Source: Lysobacteraceae bacterium (GTDB lineage: Bacteria > Pseudomonadota > Gammaproteobacteria > Xanthomonadales > Rhodanobacteraceae). Taken from it: 64,000 nt of DNA. Below, in pieces: positions 40,669 to 50,081 of the stretch. Location of the stretch: positions 293,225 through 357,224 of the forward strand of contig SEHB01000003.1 of NCBI GenBank assembly GCA_004143945.1, written 5' to 3'. The first letter of the stretch is position 1; every line of letters begins with the position of its first letter. The notes beneath the pieces were generated by a model, which was not told the origin of the DNA, did no database searches, and saw only the letters and a list, made by a program, of their open reading frames with translations. The position numbers and the translations under genes are program-made.

Positions 40669-40702
40669 CCGGCGCCCGTACCGAAGCCGCCGCGGGCGCC
40701 GG
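40669..40702 (-). terminator. Hairpin after the glycosyltransferase operon
   Basis: Perfect 10-bp stem CCGGCGCCCG / CGGGCGCCGG with a 14-base loop, 10 bp beyond the stop at 40712 on the minus strand. No T tract, so a factor-dependent or structural element is also possible. The remaining 200 bp to 40448 hold no gene. Confidence 0.45.
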
Positions 40703-40711
40703 CACCATCGA

Positions 40712-41470
40712 TCAGCGGCGCTTGGCGAGCGCGTGTCCGAGGTAGTGCAGCATGCAGGCCGTGGCGCGCACGCGCGACAGGCCTTCGACCTCGCGGTAGA
40801 TGCGCCATTGCCAGCGCGCCGCGCGCCATTTGTTCGACGACACCGAACCCTCGCGCACGAGGTAGAACGCAAGTGGTCCGTCGTGTTCGATGCGGATCGC
40901 ACGCCCCGCGCGCCTGACCATCTGCAGCCAGAACACGTAGTCCTCGTGGCCGATGCGCAGGAACTCGCCGTCGCCGAGGCTGCGCGCATACATGCCGGTC
41001 AGGTTGCCGATGAAGTTGCTGCGCAGCATCTGCGCATGCGTGACTTCGCGCGGAGGCACCACGAGCGACAGCACGCGCCCGTCTTCGGCGACACGCTGGT
41101 AGCTGCAGTAGCTGACCTGCGCGCCCTCGCGGCGCATCTGCGCGAGTTGCCGCTCGAGCTTGAGCGGATGCCACCAGTCGTCGCTGTCGAGGAACGCGAC
41201 GTACTCGCCGCGCGCAGCCGCGATGCCCGCGTTGCGCGCGGCCGCGACGCCGCCGTTGGCGGCCTGGCGGATCAGCCGCACGCGCGCATCGGTCGCGGCG
41301 TAGCCGTCGACGATGCGCGCGGTCGCGTCGGTCGACGCGTCGTCCACGACCAGCAGTTCGAACTGTGCATGCCGCTGGCCGAGCACCGAATCGATCGAAC
41401 GCGCGATCGTGCCGGCCGCATTCCATGCCGGCATCACGACGCTGACGAGGCCGGGCACGGCCTCAGGCAC
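40712..41470 (-). CDS. Family 2 glycosyltransferase
   Basis: 252 aa, GT-A fold. VSVVMPAWNAAGTIARSIDSVLGQ at the N-terminus, VVDDASTDAT, NGGVAAARNAGI, and the metal-binding DxD in FLDSDDWWHPLKL; HEDYVFWLQM supplies the usual acceptor-side acid. Cytoplasmic, transfers a sugar onto the growing lipid-linked repeat unit. Its start overlaps the preceding stop by 8 bp; it is the last gene of an eight-gene minus-strand operon. Confidence 0.9.
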   Translation of the reverse strand: MPEAVPGLVSVVMPAWNAAGTIARSIDSVLGQRHAQFELLVVDDASTDATARIVDGYAATDARVRLIRQAANGGVAAARNAGIAAARGEYVAFLDSDDWWHPLKLERQLAQMRREGAQVSYCSYQRVAEDGRVLSLVVPPREVTHAQMLRSNFIGNLTGMYARSLGDGEFLRIGHEDYVFWLQMVRRAGRAIRIEHDGPLAFYLVREGSVSSNKWRAARWQWRIYREVEGLSRVRATACMLHYLGHALAKRR

Positions 41471-42641
41471 GTGGCTGGCGGTGCGGCGGCGGCGGCAGGA
41501 TGTAGTCGCGCCACTGGTTCGGGTTGCCGTCCTTGCCGGCCTCGGCGGCCTTGACGATGTTGTAGACCTCGCGCGCGGTCACGTAGTGCAGCACGTGGTC
41601 GCGGCCATCGTTGTAGGCGCGCTCGAGATGGTCATGCATCGCGTGCATCGCGTCGCCGAGCAGGGTGTCCATGTCGCGTTCCTGGGTGCCGTGCGTGTGC
41701 ACCTTGACGAACACCCACTCGGGCCGTCCCTCGACGTGGATGCCGGTGCGCACCCACTGGTCGACGCGCGCGGGCGTCGGCGGACACGATCGGCGCACGT
41801 CGCCGTTCTCGATGCGCGGCACGATGCCGAAGCGGCGTTCGCGCCAGTTCAGGCCGAGCGGGCCCTGCACGATCATGAGATCGCCGCTCGCGCTGCCGCC
41901 GACGCGCACCGGCGTTCCGCGGTCATGCGACTTCGGCCGCGCGGGGTCGTCGGTCGCGTAGTAGATCGCATTGACCGTGCTCGTCTGCGTATCGCTCGGC
42001 GCGGACGGCAGCGTGAAATCCGCATAGCAGCCGAGTTCGCGCAGCAGCACGAGTTCGTTGTTGATCCCGCACCAGCGCCCGTCCGGACGCGAATTGTCGA
42101 GCGACCAGTTTCCGTGGATGAACGCGAACGCAGGCTCGCCGGTGCGCGGGTCGAGCGGCAACGCGCCGTGGCGCCGGTGCAGCAGGTCGCGGAAGCCGCG
42201 CATGGTCGAACTGAAATGCGCGGGCGTGTCGTCGTCGTGGTGCAGGTGGATCTCGATCTCGCCGAAGCCCTCCGCGCACAGCGCCGCGATGTCGTCGAGA
42301 TACGCCTCGACGTATTCCTCTTCGGGATAGAAGAATCCGTGTTGCGGAGGGCGGCCGTCGGCGTCGCGATGGCGGCCGGCCATCGCGCGGTACTCGCGAC
42401 ACCAGCGCTCGACGCGTCGGCGCTGCGTTTCGACGTCCGCCTTGCCCCACATCGGCTCGAAGTGGTCGACGAAGCAGAACATCACGTGCACGGGCCCGTT
42501 CGCCGCCGGCCGCCGCGGCCGCGCGAGGTAATCGCGCAGCCAGATGTGCATGTTGCGCGAACGCAGGGCGAGCCACGCGGCGAGCGCGCCCGCGACGGCC
42601 AGCAGCAACACCGCGCATGCAGCGAGCGCGAGCGGGCTCAT
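41463..42641 (-). CDS. Membrane-anchored protein, possibly divergent NodB-fold deacetylase
   Basis: 392 aa, not firmly recognised. One N-terminal membrane helix (about 3-24, ALAACAVLLLAVAGALAAWLAL), then a large domain beginning HVMFCFVDHFEPMWG with HGFFYPEEEY, EIEIHLHHDDDTP, FAFIHGNWSLDNS and ELGCYADFTLP. The spaced Asp/His pairs and the order of strands recall polysaccharide deacetylases with displaced metal ligands. It is coupled by an ATGA overlap to a true NodB deacetylase and by an 8-bp overlap to a glycosyltransferase, so a role in polymer modification at the membrane is likely. An enzyme acting on activated or nascent chains is the leading guess. Confidence 0.6.
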   Translation of the reverse strand: MSPLALAACAVLLLAVAGALAAWLALRSRNMHIWLRDYLARPRRPAANGPVHVMFCFVDHFEPMWGKADVETQRRRVERWCREYRAMAGRHRDADGRPPQHGFFYPEEEYVEAYLDDIAALCAEGFGEIEIHLHHDDDTPAHFSSTMRGFRDLLHRRHGALPLDPRTGEPAFAFIHGNWSLDNSRPDGRWCGINNELVLLRELGCYADFTLPSAPSDTQTSTVNAIYYATDDPARPKSHDRGTPVRVGGSASGDLMIVQGPLGLNWRERRFGIVPRIENGDVRRSCPPTPARVDQWVRTGIHVEGRPEWVFVKVHTHGTQERDMDTLLGDAMHAMHDHLERAYNDGRDHVLHYVTAREVYNIVKAAEAGKDGNPNQWRDYILPPPPHRQPRA

Positions 42642-43282
42642 GTGCGTTCCCGCTGCGGCAGCCCGCGCAGCGCGAGGCCGGCCGCGCGCCATTCGGGCAG
42701 CATGCACTCGAGCGCCGCGTGGGTGGCCGTGTTGTCGTCGTGCATCAGCACCACGTCACCCGCGCGCGGCGGATCGGTGCGCAGGGTCTGCACGAGCGCC
42801 TCGGCCGGACGCTGCCGGTAGTCGAGGCTGTCGTACGACCAGAACGCGATGTTGCGGCCGCGGCGCGCGAGCCGCAGCACGAGTCCGGGCGTGAAGTGGC
42901 CCGCCGGCGGTCGGAACAGGTGCTCGCGGCGACCATCGAAACGCGCGAGCATGCGGTCGGTCGCCTCGATCTGCTCGCGCTGCTCCGGCCACCGGATGCG
43001 CGTGAAGTTGGGATGGTTCCACGAATGATTGCCGAGCACGTGGCCGTCCGCGACCATGCGCTCGACGATGCGCGGGTGCCGCTCGACCTCCTCGCCGAGC
43101 ATGAAGAAGGTCGCGCGTGCGCCGTGCGCGGCCAGCAGGTCGAGCAGCCGCGACGTGTGCTCGGGGTCGGGCCCGTCGTCGAACGTGAGGTACAGCGCGC
43201 CATCGGTCGCCGGCGCCGTGGTCAGCACCAGCCGCGTCGGCAACCAGCGCAGCAGGTGGAGCTTCTTGGGCCTCGGATTCAT
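42638..43282 (-). CDS. Polysaccharide deacetylase (NodB domain)
   Basis: 214 aa. Carbohydrate esterase 4 motifs are intact: motif 1 TFDDGPDPEHT, motif 2 NHSWNHPNF, motif 3 RPPAGHFTPG, and the C-terminal VVLMHDDN. No clear signal peptide; a short basic N-terminus precedes LPTRLVLTTAPA. It removes N-acetyl groups from a polysaccharide or lipid-linked sugar. ATG 43282 with GGAAG upstream is preferred over GTG 43324. A 149-bp gap separates it from the glycosyltransferase gene upstream. Confidence 0.88.
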   Translation of the reverse strand: MNPRPKKLHLLRWLPTRLVLTTAPATDGALYLTFDDGPDPEHTSRLLDLLAAHGARATFFMLGEEVERHPRIVERMVADGHVLGNHSWNHPNFTRIRWPEQREQIEATDRMLARFDGRREHLFRPPAGHFTPGLVLRLARRGRNIAFWSYDSLDYRQRPAEALVQTLRTDPPRAGDVVLMHDDNTATHAALECMLPEWRAAGLALRGLPQRERT

Positions 43283-43431
43283 CGGCTTCCAATGCGGCCG
43301 GACGGCGCCTGCGGCTTCGCGCACGCGATGACGGGCAGCCGCTGCAGCACCGGCCGCGATCCCCGGTGGCGCGCGACGCCGGCACCGCTAGCTTACCGGG
43401 CAACGGCGGCAGGCCAAAGGGGCGCGTGCGC

Positions 43432-44586
43432 TCAGGGCCGCGGGTATCGCGCCGGCGCGGGAGCAGGGCCGGGGGCCGCGTCGGCGTACAACCGGTCGTA
43501 GCGGTCGGCCATCGCGACGAGCGAACCCTCGCGCCGCACGCGCTCCTGGCCGCCGCGGCCCATCGCCGCCGCGCGCAGCGGATCGGTGAGCAGTGCGCGC
43601 AACGCCTGCGCGAGCGCGGCGGGATCCGCAGGCGGCACGAGCAGCCCGTTCACCCCGTGCTGCACGATTTCCGTGTTGCCGCCGACGTCGGTGGCGACGA
43701 TCGGCAGCGCGCTCGCACAGGCCTCGAGCAGGGCGATCGAATACCCTTCGCTGCGCGAGGACAGCACGAACACGTCGAACGCGCGCAGCAGGTCGGCGAC
43801 ATCGCCGCGGTCCCCGAGCAGGTGCACGCGCCCGGCGAGCGCAGGCGCGGCGGCGAGCGACTCGAGTTCCGCTCGCAGCGCGCCGTCACCCGCAACGACG
43901 AGCGCGACATCGGGCACGTCGCGCAGCAAGCGCTCGAACGCGAGCAGCAAGCCCGCGTGGTCCTTCACGGGGTTCAACCGTCCCACGGTGCCGACGAGGC
44001 GCGTGCGCGGCGCCAGGCCGAGCGAGGCCGCGAGGCGTTCGCGCGCTTCTTCATCGCGTTGCGCGAAGCGCGCGACGTCGATCCCGTTCGGCAGCGCGAC
44101 CAGGCGCGTTGCGCGCGGCCACCCGGCCGTCCGAGCGAGGTCGCGCCGCGCGGCCTCGCAGACGGTCGCGACCGCCGCGGTACGGCGAAGCGCGAGGCGA
44201 TACAACTGCTCGCGCCGACTCGCCGCATCGAGCGCGCCCATGCCGTGGCGCGTATTCACCACGCGCAGGCCGAGTCCGGTCGCGGCCAGCACCGCGTGGT
44301 AGTGCGCGCTTGCATTGTGCGTGTGCACGACGCCGCCCGCGTTCGCGACGAGGTGGCGGCGCAGGCACGCGAGTGCACGCAGGTCGAGGCCGTGCCGCTT
44401 GCCGCAGGCATGCACCGGGATGCCGGCCGCATCGAGCTCGCCCGCAAGCGCACCGCGCTGGAACAGGCAGACCACCTGGCAGCACAGCCCGCGCGCGGCC
44501 TGCGTGCGCGCAAGGTCGATCACGGTTCGTTCGAGGCCGCCGCGCTCGAGGTTCTCGACCACGTGGGTGACGGCGCGCGCCCTCAC
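43432..44586 (-). CDS. Family 4 glycosyltransferase
   Basis: 384 aa, GT-B fold. HVVENLERGGLERTVIDLA at the N-terminus (glycine-rich acceptor loop), THNASAHYH and NTRHGM in the first domain, VGTVGRLNPVKDHAGLL in the linker, and the nucleotide-sugar motif SSRSEGYSIALLEACASALPIVATDVGGN (E..E type). It starts with GTG 44586 overlapping the preceding TGA (GTGA), so it is coupled to the adenylate-forming gene. Retaining transferase; sugar unknown. Confidence 0.88.
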   Translation of the reverse strand: MRARAVTHVVENLERGGLERTVIDLARTQAARGLCCQVVCLFQRGALAGELDAAGIPVHACGKRHGLDLRALACLRRHLVANAGGVVHTHNASAHYHAVLAATGLGLRVVNTRHGMGALDAASRREQLYRLALRRTAAVATVCEAARRDLARTAGWPRATRLVALPNGIDVARFAQRDEEARERLAASLGLAPRTRLVGTVGRLNPVKDHAGLLLAFERLLRDVPDVALVVAGDGALRAELESLAAAPALAGRVHLLGDRGDVADLLRAFDVFVLSSRSEGYSIALLEACASALPIVATDVGGNTEIVQHGVNGLLVPPADPAALAQALRALLTDPLRAAAMGRGGQERVRREGSLVAMADRYDRLYADAAPGPAPAPARYPRP

Positions 44587-45938
44587 GGCAGTTCGCACAG
44601 CACGACGCGCCGCTTGCCGCTCGCGCTCGGCGGGATCTCGTCGACGAGGTGGAAGCGCAGCTCCATCGCGGCACCGATCGCCTTGGTGATCTCCGCGCGG
44701 ATTTTCTCGATGTCGGCGTCGCCGAAGCCTTCGCCGGGCACCAGCCGGATGTCGAGCGCGGCCGGTTCGCGCTGCACCACCTGGTACTGGCGCACGCCGG
44801 TCACGCCGAGGAACGCGTACACGATGTATTCGCCCGGCAGCAGGTGTCCCGCGGGCGTGCGCAGGGTGTCGAGCTTGCGTCCGTCGATACGGCGCAGCAG
44901 CGGCAGCCCGCGCCCGCACGCACAGCTGCCGTCGTGCGGCGTCGCGAGATCGCCGTTCGCATAGCGCATGAACGGCATGCCGTAGTTGTGCAGGTCGGTG
45001 ACCACGACTTCGCCGACGGGGTCGCCGGCCGGCGTCGTGCGCAGGTGCTCGAGTTCGACGCGCAGGTGGTCCGCGGTCATGTGCAGGCCGTCGCGGCGCT
45101 CGCACTCGCTCGCTATCAGCATGAATTCGCGGCAGCCGTAGGTGTTGAACACCGGGCACCCGAACGCCCGCTCGAGCGTCGCGCGCTGGGCCGGATGCAG
45201 CGCCTCGGCCGCGCCGAGCATCGCCTGAGGGCGATGGATCGGATGCCCGGTCGCCAGGATCCACTCGGCCATCCGCACGAGCGGACCGACGTAGCCGACC
45301 ACGACTTCGGGCCGGAACGCGTCGATCTCGGCGGCGTACTCGCGCATGCGCGTCTCGCTCATGAGGAACGCGTTGAGCATGCGGCGGTTGAACGCGGCGT
45401 GGTACACGCGATCCTTGATCGCATGCGAACGCAGCGGCGAACCGATCGGCGCGCCCCACAGGTACAGCGTGCGGCGGCCCATGCGCGCGCCTGCCCACGC
45501 GTAGCCGCGCCACATCGCCGCGATGCGCCGGTCGTAGCTTTCGCGCGTGTAGCCGAAGCGCATCGGCTCGCCGGTCGAGCCGCCGGTGGTCTTGTAGAAG
45601 AGCCGTCCTCGCCACGACTGCGCGTGCAGGTCGTCGAAATTCGCGCGGATGTCGTCCTTGGTCAGCAGCGGCAGGCGCGCGTAGTCGGCGAAGCTGCGGA
45701 TATCGCCGGGGTTCGCACCGGCTTCGCTCCAGCGGCGGCGGTAGTACGGCACCTCGCGCCAGCAATGCTCGAGCAGGCGCTCGAGCTTGCGCCATTGCAG
45801 CTGCGCGAGCTGTTCGGGATGGAGCCACTGGCTGCGCTCGTACTCGCGCAGGTGCGAGGCGGTACCCCGCCGGCGCAGCCCGCCCTCGTACAGCGGGAAC
45901 AGTACCCGGCTGAACAGCGGTTCGTACCAGCCGCTCAT
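44583..45938 (-). CDS. CapK/PaaK-like adenylate-forming enzyme
   Basis: 451 aa, similar to phenylacetate-CoA ligase-like proteins of capsule and EPS loci. ATP-binding loop YKTTGGSTGEP, FNTYGCREFMLIASEC (A5-like), VVVTDLHNYGMPFMRYANGDLA, and a C-terminal domain ending with PPSASGKRRVV (A10-like lysine). The acceptor is unknown; relatives are proposed to activate a carboxylic acid for decoration of the polymer. AAGGAG precedes ATG 45938; ATGA overlap with the flippase gene upstream. Confidence 0.82.
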   Translation of the reverse strand: MSGWYEPLFSRVLFPLYEGGLRRRGTASHLREYERSQWLHPEQLAQLQWRKLERLLEHCWREVPYYRRRWSEAGANPGDIRSFADYARLPLLTKDDIRANFDDLHAQSWRGRLFYKTTGGSTGEPMRFGYTRESYDRRIAAMWRGYAWAGARMGRRTLYLWGAPIGSPLRSHAIKDRVYHAAFNRRMLNAFLMSETRMREYAAEIDAFRPEVVVGYVGPLVRMAEWILATGHPIHRPQAMLGAAEALHPAQRATLERAFGCPVFNTYGCREFMLIASECERRDGLHMTADHLRVELEHLRTTPAGDPVGEVVVTDLHNYGMPFMRYANGDLATPHDGSCACGRGLPLLRRIDGRKLDTLRTPAGHLLPGEYIVYAFLGVTGVRQYQVVQREPAALDIRLVPGEGFGDADIEKIRAEITKAIGAAMELRFHLVDEIPPSASGKRRVVLCELP

Positions 45939-47488
45939 GGCGACTCCTTCGACAACGGACGCGCCGACCATGCGAGGAGGCGCGCCACCATGCGCGGCCT
46001 GCCGCGCGCGAAACGCGCATGCAGCTGCGCGATGTGCTCGAGGTCGGCCTGGGTCCAGCATCGCAGCAGCAAGGTCAGGATCGCGTACACCGCGCTGAAA
46101 CCGAGTGCCGCGAGCAGCAGCGTGGGCAGCGGCGGCCAGTGGCCGCGCAGCGGCCACGCAGCCGCCGCGGCGAGTGCGGCCGCGAGCAGGATGCGCGCGA
46201 GCCGGGCCCAGTCCGGGTGCAGTCCGATCGTGCGCAGCGCGAGTCCGACGATCAGCACCGCGTTGACGAGCGCGACCGCGAGGTAGGCATACATCGCGCC
46301 GGTGAGTCCCCAACTGCGGATCAGCACGAGGTCGAGCACGACCTTGAGCACCCCGCAGCCGACCACGAGCACGAGGATCGTGAGCTGGCGATCGGCGCTG
46401 ACCAGCAGGCTCGAACCACCCTGCGAGGTGGTCGCGACCGCGCAGGCGAACAGGCACGCGGCGAACACGGGCGCCGCCGGCGCATACTCGACGCCATACA
46501 TCAGCTCGATGATCGGTCCGCAGAACACCGCGCCGAACGCGGCCAGCGGCGCGGCGAGCAATGCGAGGTAGGTGGTCGAGGCGACGAAGCGGCGCGCGGC
46601 GACGTCGCGCCCCTGGCTCAGCGCGTTCGCCATCATCGGCAGCAGCAACGCGCCGATCACGCCCGGCACCAGCATCGCGGCACCCGAAGCGAGCTGGTAG
46701 GCGACCTTGAACTGGCCGGCCTGCGCGGGGTACTTGAAGAAGTTGAGGAAGAACACCTCGACTTCGCTCGCGGCGATGAACCCGACCGACACCGTCACCG
46801 CGACCAGGCGCATGTGCCGGCGCACGCGCTTCATCAGCGCATCGGGCAGCACGACCCCTTCCGGCGCGGGCGGGATCAACGGCGCGGTCTGCCAGTGCGA
46901 GATCGCGAAGAACACCGCGCTCGAGAGCACGAACACCGCGAACAGCACCCACACCTCGGCGTCGAGCCACCACGCGACCACCACCATCGCGAGGTTCAGC
47001 GGCGTCGCGATGCTGGCCACGATCGCGGTCGCGCGGAAGTCCTCGAAGCCCTTCGCGATGCCGACGTTGAACATGTACTGCGCGCGCAGCGCGATGCTGA
47101 TGACGAGGAACGCGAACGTCTTCACGTGGTCGAGCCCGGGCGCGACGTGTTCGCCCGCGAACAGGAACAGCAGCCCGCCGATGCCGAGTATCGCGGCGAG
47201 GAACCAGCGTTGCGCCCGGCGCAGGTATCCGATCGTGGCCGCGATCAGGTCGTCGCGGCCGGCTCCGCGCAGCTCCGCGACGAACTTGATCACGGCGCTC
47301 GCGGTGCCCGAGTTGGTCATCGCCACGCCCATCGCGACGAGCCAGATCATCGCGCTGTACTTGCCGTAGTCCGTGGGACCCAGGTGGCGCGCGATGAAGA
47401 TCGCGGTCAGCATGCCGAGGAAATACTCGGTATAGATGCCGACCGACGAGAACATCGTGTTGCGGAGCGCGCGGGCGCGATCGTTCAT
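45935..47488 (-). CDS. Wzx-type polysaccharide flippase
   Basis: 517 aa, about 12-14 membrane helices, MVF/MATE superfamily: FSSVGIYTEYFLGMLTAIFIARHLGPTDYG at the N-terminus, GPIIELMYGVEYAPAAPVF in the middle, LLVSADRQLTILVLVVGCGVLKVVLDLVLI later. It moves lipid-linked repeat units across the inner membrane. ATGA overlaps join it to the ligase/polymerase gene before and the CapK-like gene after. Confidence 0.9.
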   Translation of the reverse strand: MNDRARALRNTMFSSVGIYTEYFLGMLTAIFIARHLGPTDYGKYSAMIWLVAMGVAMTNSGTASAVIKFVAELRGAGRDDLIAATIGYLRRAQRWFLAAILGIGGLLFLFAGEHVAPGLDHVKTFAFLVISIALRAQYMFNVGIAKGFEDFRATAIVASIATPLNLAMVVVAWWLDAEVWVLFAVFVLSSAVFFAISHWQTAPLIPPAPEGVVLPDALMKRVRRHMRLVAVTVSVGFIAASEVEVFFLNFFKYPAQAGQFKVAYQLASGAAMLVPGVIGALLLPMMANALSQGRDVAARRFVASTTYLALLAAPLAAFGAVFCGPIIELMYGVEYAPAAPVFAACLFACAVATTSQGGSSLLVSADRQLTILVLVVGCGVLKVVLDLVLIRSWGLTGAMYAYLAVALVNAVLIVGLALRTIGLHPDWARLARILLAAALAAAAAWPLRGHWPPLPTLLLAALGFSAVYAILTLLLRCWTQADLEHIAQLHARFARGRPRMVARLLAWSARPLSKESP

Positions 47489-48765
47489 GCGGTCACCAGC
47501 AGGATTTTCACCACCACGTACAGCAGCACGATGCTCGCGACCGCGATCATCGGCCAGCGCACGAGGTCGCGCGAGAGTTCGAACTTCGGCAGGCCGTCCC
47601 AGCGCGAGCGCGCGCCGGTGTACCAGCCGACGACGAGGCCGGCAAGCAGGTAGAGCAGGATCACGTAGCTGCGGCTCAGGAAGAACGCCGCGGCGAGGAA
47701 GCCGACCTGCGCCAGCAGCAGCGTGAGCGCCAGCGAGCGTTCGCGCTTCCACGACGCGAGCGTGACGGCGTCGGTCGCGGTCGCCGCCGGGGCGGGCAGC
47801 CGCCACATCGCGAGCGTCATGCGCAGGCCGTAGCCGACGAAGGCGAGCCAGATCACGTAACCGACGAGGCCGGTCTCCGCGAGCACGAGCACGAACGAGT
47901 TGTGCGCCGTGAGGTTCGCGTTGTTGTCGGCGAACAGGCCCGGGCCGATGCCGAACAGCGGATTGCCGATGAACATCTCGAGGCCGCTGTACCACGCGTC
48001 GACGCGACCCGCGGCCGAGGATTCGCCGGCGTCGAGCTCGGATAGGCGCGAGGGCAGCATCATGAGCACGCCGACCATCGCGGCCCCCAGCATGCCTGCG
48101 CTGACCGGTCCGCGCCTGCGCCACACCCATACCGCCACGACCGCGACCAGCGCGAGCATGGCGCCGCGCGAATGGGTGAGGATGACGCCGTACACGAGCG
48201 CGGCGGCGGCACCCCACCACCACAGCCGGCGCAGTCCCATCAGGCCGCCACCGCGCGACAGGTACAGCGCCATCGGCAGCACCATCACGAACAGCAGGCC
48301 GAGATCGTTCGGGTCGTTGAAGATCCCGACGTACTGGATGCGCGTCTCCTGCGACAGCCCGACGCCGGTCCAGCCGATGCCGAGCTCGGCCTGCTCGATG
48401 CCATGCACGACGAGCACGAGCGAACACAGCACGAACACGGCCAGCAGCCGGCGCAGGCGCACGCCGTCCATCGCGAGGTGGCCGAGCACGAAGAACGCGA
48501 GCACCGCGGGGCCGAAACTCGCGAGCTGCACCTGCGCGCCGCCGATCCAGCCGTTGGCGAGGTGCGAGAGCATCTGCGCGACGAGGAACGCGGGCACCAG
48601 CACGTACTGCGGCGCCCACAGCTGCTTGTCGGACTTCGGCAGCCAGCACAGGAAAGCGAGCGCAAGCGTGACCGGCAGCAGCGGCAGGCCGAGGTCGGCC
48701 CATTGCGGATAGTCCTGCGGCCGGACCAGCACCAGGACGAGGTAGAGCAGCATGAAGAAGAACAT
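47485..48765 (-). CDS. O-antigen ligase/polymerase family (Wzy_C)
   Basis: 426 aa, about 10-12 membrane helices. The family region is VYGVILTHSRGAMLALVAVV, preceded by YVGIFNDPNDLGLLFVMVLPM and followed by the periplasmic loop AWYSGLEMFIGNPLFGIGPGLF with AHNSFVLVLAETGLVG. This is the pattern of the putative O-glycosylation ligases/polymerases of exosortase-A-type EPS loci. Start ATG 48765 (MFFFMLLYLVLVL); a longer frame upstream overlaps the deacetylase gene and is not credible. Confidence 0.88.
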   Translation of the reverse strand: MFFFMLLYLVLVLVRPQDYPQWADLGLPLLPVTLALAFLCWLPKSDKQLWAPQYVLVPAFLVAQMLSHLANGWIGGAQVQLASFGPAVLAFFVLGHLAMDGVRLRRLLAVFVLCSLVLVVHGIEQAELGIGWTGVGLSQETRIQYVGIFNDPNDLGLLFVMVLPMALYLSRGGGLMGLRRLWWWGAAAALVYGVILTHSRGAMLALVAVVAVWVWRRRGPVSAGMLGAAMVGVLMMLPSRLSELDAGESSAAGRVDAWYSGLEMFIGNPLFGIGPGLFADNNANLTAHNSFVLVLAETGLVGYVIWLAFVGYGLRMTLAMWRLPAPAATATDAVTLASWKRERSLALTLLLAQVGFLAAAFFLSRSYVILLYLLAGLVVGWYTGARSRWDGLPKFELSRDLVRWPMIAVASIVLLYVVVKILLVTA

Positions 48766-48779
48766 GGGATCGTCAGCCG

Positions 48780-49916
48780 CTACCCGGTCGTGCGTCGGCG
48801 CGATGGGTAGCTGAAGATCTCGGGCAGGCTCGCTTGCGCGGAGAACCACGCGATGTCCATGTCGCGCTCGACCGCGAGGCGGCGCAATGCGTAGCGGTCC
48901 CGCAGTGGCAGCGGATTGACGCCCGACCGGTAGCTGCAACCGAGCCGGTATCCGGCGTCCTCGACCGCATGCACGACGTCCGCATCGTAGGCGTCGTGGC
49001 CGCCCACCGGATAGGAAATGACCTCGCAGGGCGCGCCGAGTTCGCGTTCGATCGCCTGCTTCGAAGCGGTGACCTCGCGCAACATCTCGTCGCGCGGCAG
49101 CTTGGCGAGCATCTGGTGCCAGACGCCATGCGAACCGATCTCCATGCCGGCCGCGCGCATCGCGCGCAGCTGGTCCCAGCCCATCGGCCGGCAGTCGCCG
49201 TGCGCGTGCGCACGCGGCATCGACCAGTCCTGTTCGAGCCGCTCGATGATCGCTGCCTGGGCCGGCGCCGGCAGCGTCTTGAGGCGATCCAGCAGTTCCG
49301 CGGCGAGCTCGAGGCGAGGCGCGGGCGTCGGCGGCAATTCGCGGTCGAGCGCGAGCTCGGGCAGCTGCAGCCGCGTCGCGCCGGTGCTGCGGATCATGTG
49401 CACGAGCCAGTCATAGGCATAGGCACGGCCGGAGTCGATGTGTCCGGTCGATACGAAGAACGTCGCGGGCACGCCGAGTTCGCGCAGGATCGGGAACGCG
49501 ATGCGATGGTTGTCGTCGTAGCCGTCGTCGAACGTGATGACGATCGCGCGCGCCGGCAGCGGCCGGCCTTCGTCGAGCGCCTGGATGACATCGCGAAAGC
49601 GCAGCGGATGGAAGTGGCGACGCAGGAGGTCGACCTGCGCGCGGAACTGCGCGGCCGAGGCGCTGACCAGCTCGGGATCGAAACCGAACGCAGGGCCCGG
49701 CAGCTCCTGCAGCACGCGGTGGTAGGCGAGCACGCGCAGGTCGCGACGTGGCAACCCGCGCAAACGCGAACAAGCCGGAAGCAGGCGCGCCGCATGCAGG
49801 ACGCGCGCGGCGCGCTGGCGCAGCCCGACCCGCGGGGCTTGCGCGCGGCCATCGCCAGCGTCGTCCGCCGGCATCCGTCGCGCGGCCGGCGAAGCTTCGT
49901 GCACCTGGTCTTGCAT
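48780..49916 (-). CDS. Polysaccharide deacetylase family protein
   Basis: 378 aa. After a 60-residue basic N-terminus comes VLAYHRVLQE and the NodB domain with IVITFDDGYDDNHRIAF (motif 1), IGSHGVWHQMLAKL (motif 2) and a long insert with a histidine/cysteine cluster HAHGDCRPMGW; ISYPVGGHDAYD stands for motif 3. Similar proteins accompany XrtA EPS loci. No signal peptide is obvious. AGGGGAG lies 5 bp before ATG 49916. It is the first gene of the minus-strand operon, 14 bp before the ligase gene. Confidence 0.85.
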   Translation of the reverse strand: MQDQVHEASPAARRMPADDAGDGRAQAPRVGLRQRAARVLHAARLLPACSRLRGLPRRDLRVLAYHRVLQELPGPAFGFDPELVSASAAQFRAQVDLLRRHFHPLRFRDVIQALDEGRPLPARAIVITFDDGYDDNHRIAFPILRELGVPATFFVSTGHIDSGRAYAYDWLVHMIRSTGATRLQLPELALDRELPPTPAPRLELAAELLDRLKTLPAPAQAAIIERLEQDWSMPRAHAHGDCRPMGWDQLRAMRAAGMEIGSHGVWHQMLAKLPRDEMLREVTASKQAIERELGAPCEVISYPVGGHDAYDADVVHAVEDAGYRLGCSYRSGVNPLPLRDRYALRRLAVERDMDIAWFSAQASLPEIFSYPSRRRTTG

Positions 49917-50081
49917 CCGCTCCCCTGGGGCCGGCGCCCGCGCCGGATCCGCACGCGACGCGGGCTACGCGCGCCGCGTGGTTGGCGCAAGCATGCCCGC
50001 CAAACTGCGCAATTGTCCACGGCAAGGTAAGATCCCGCTGCTCTGATCCGGATCGGAGCGTGCGTGCCCCAGGGGGCGACG

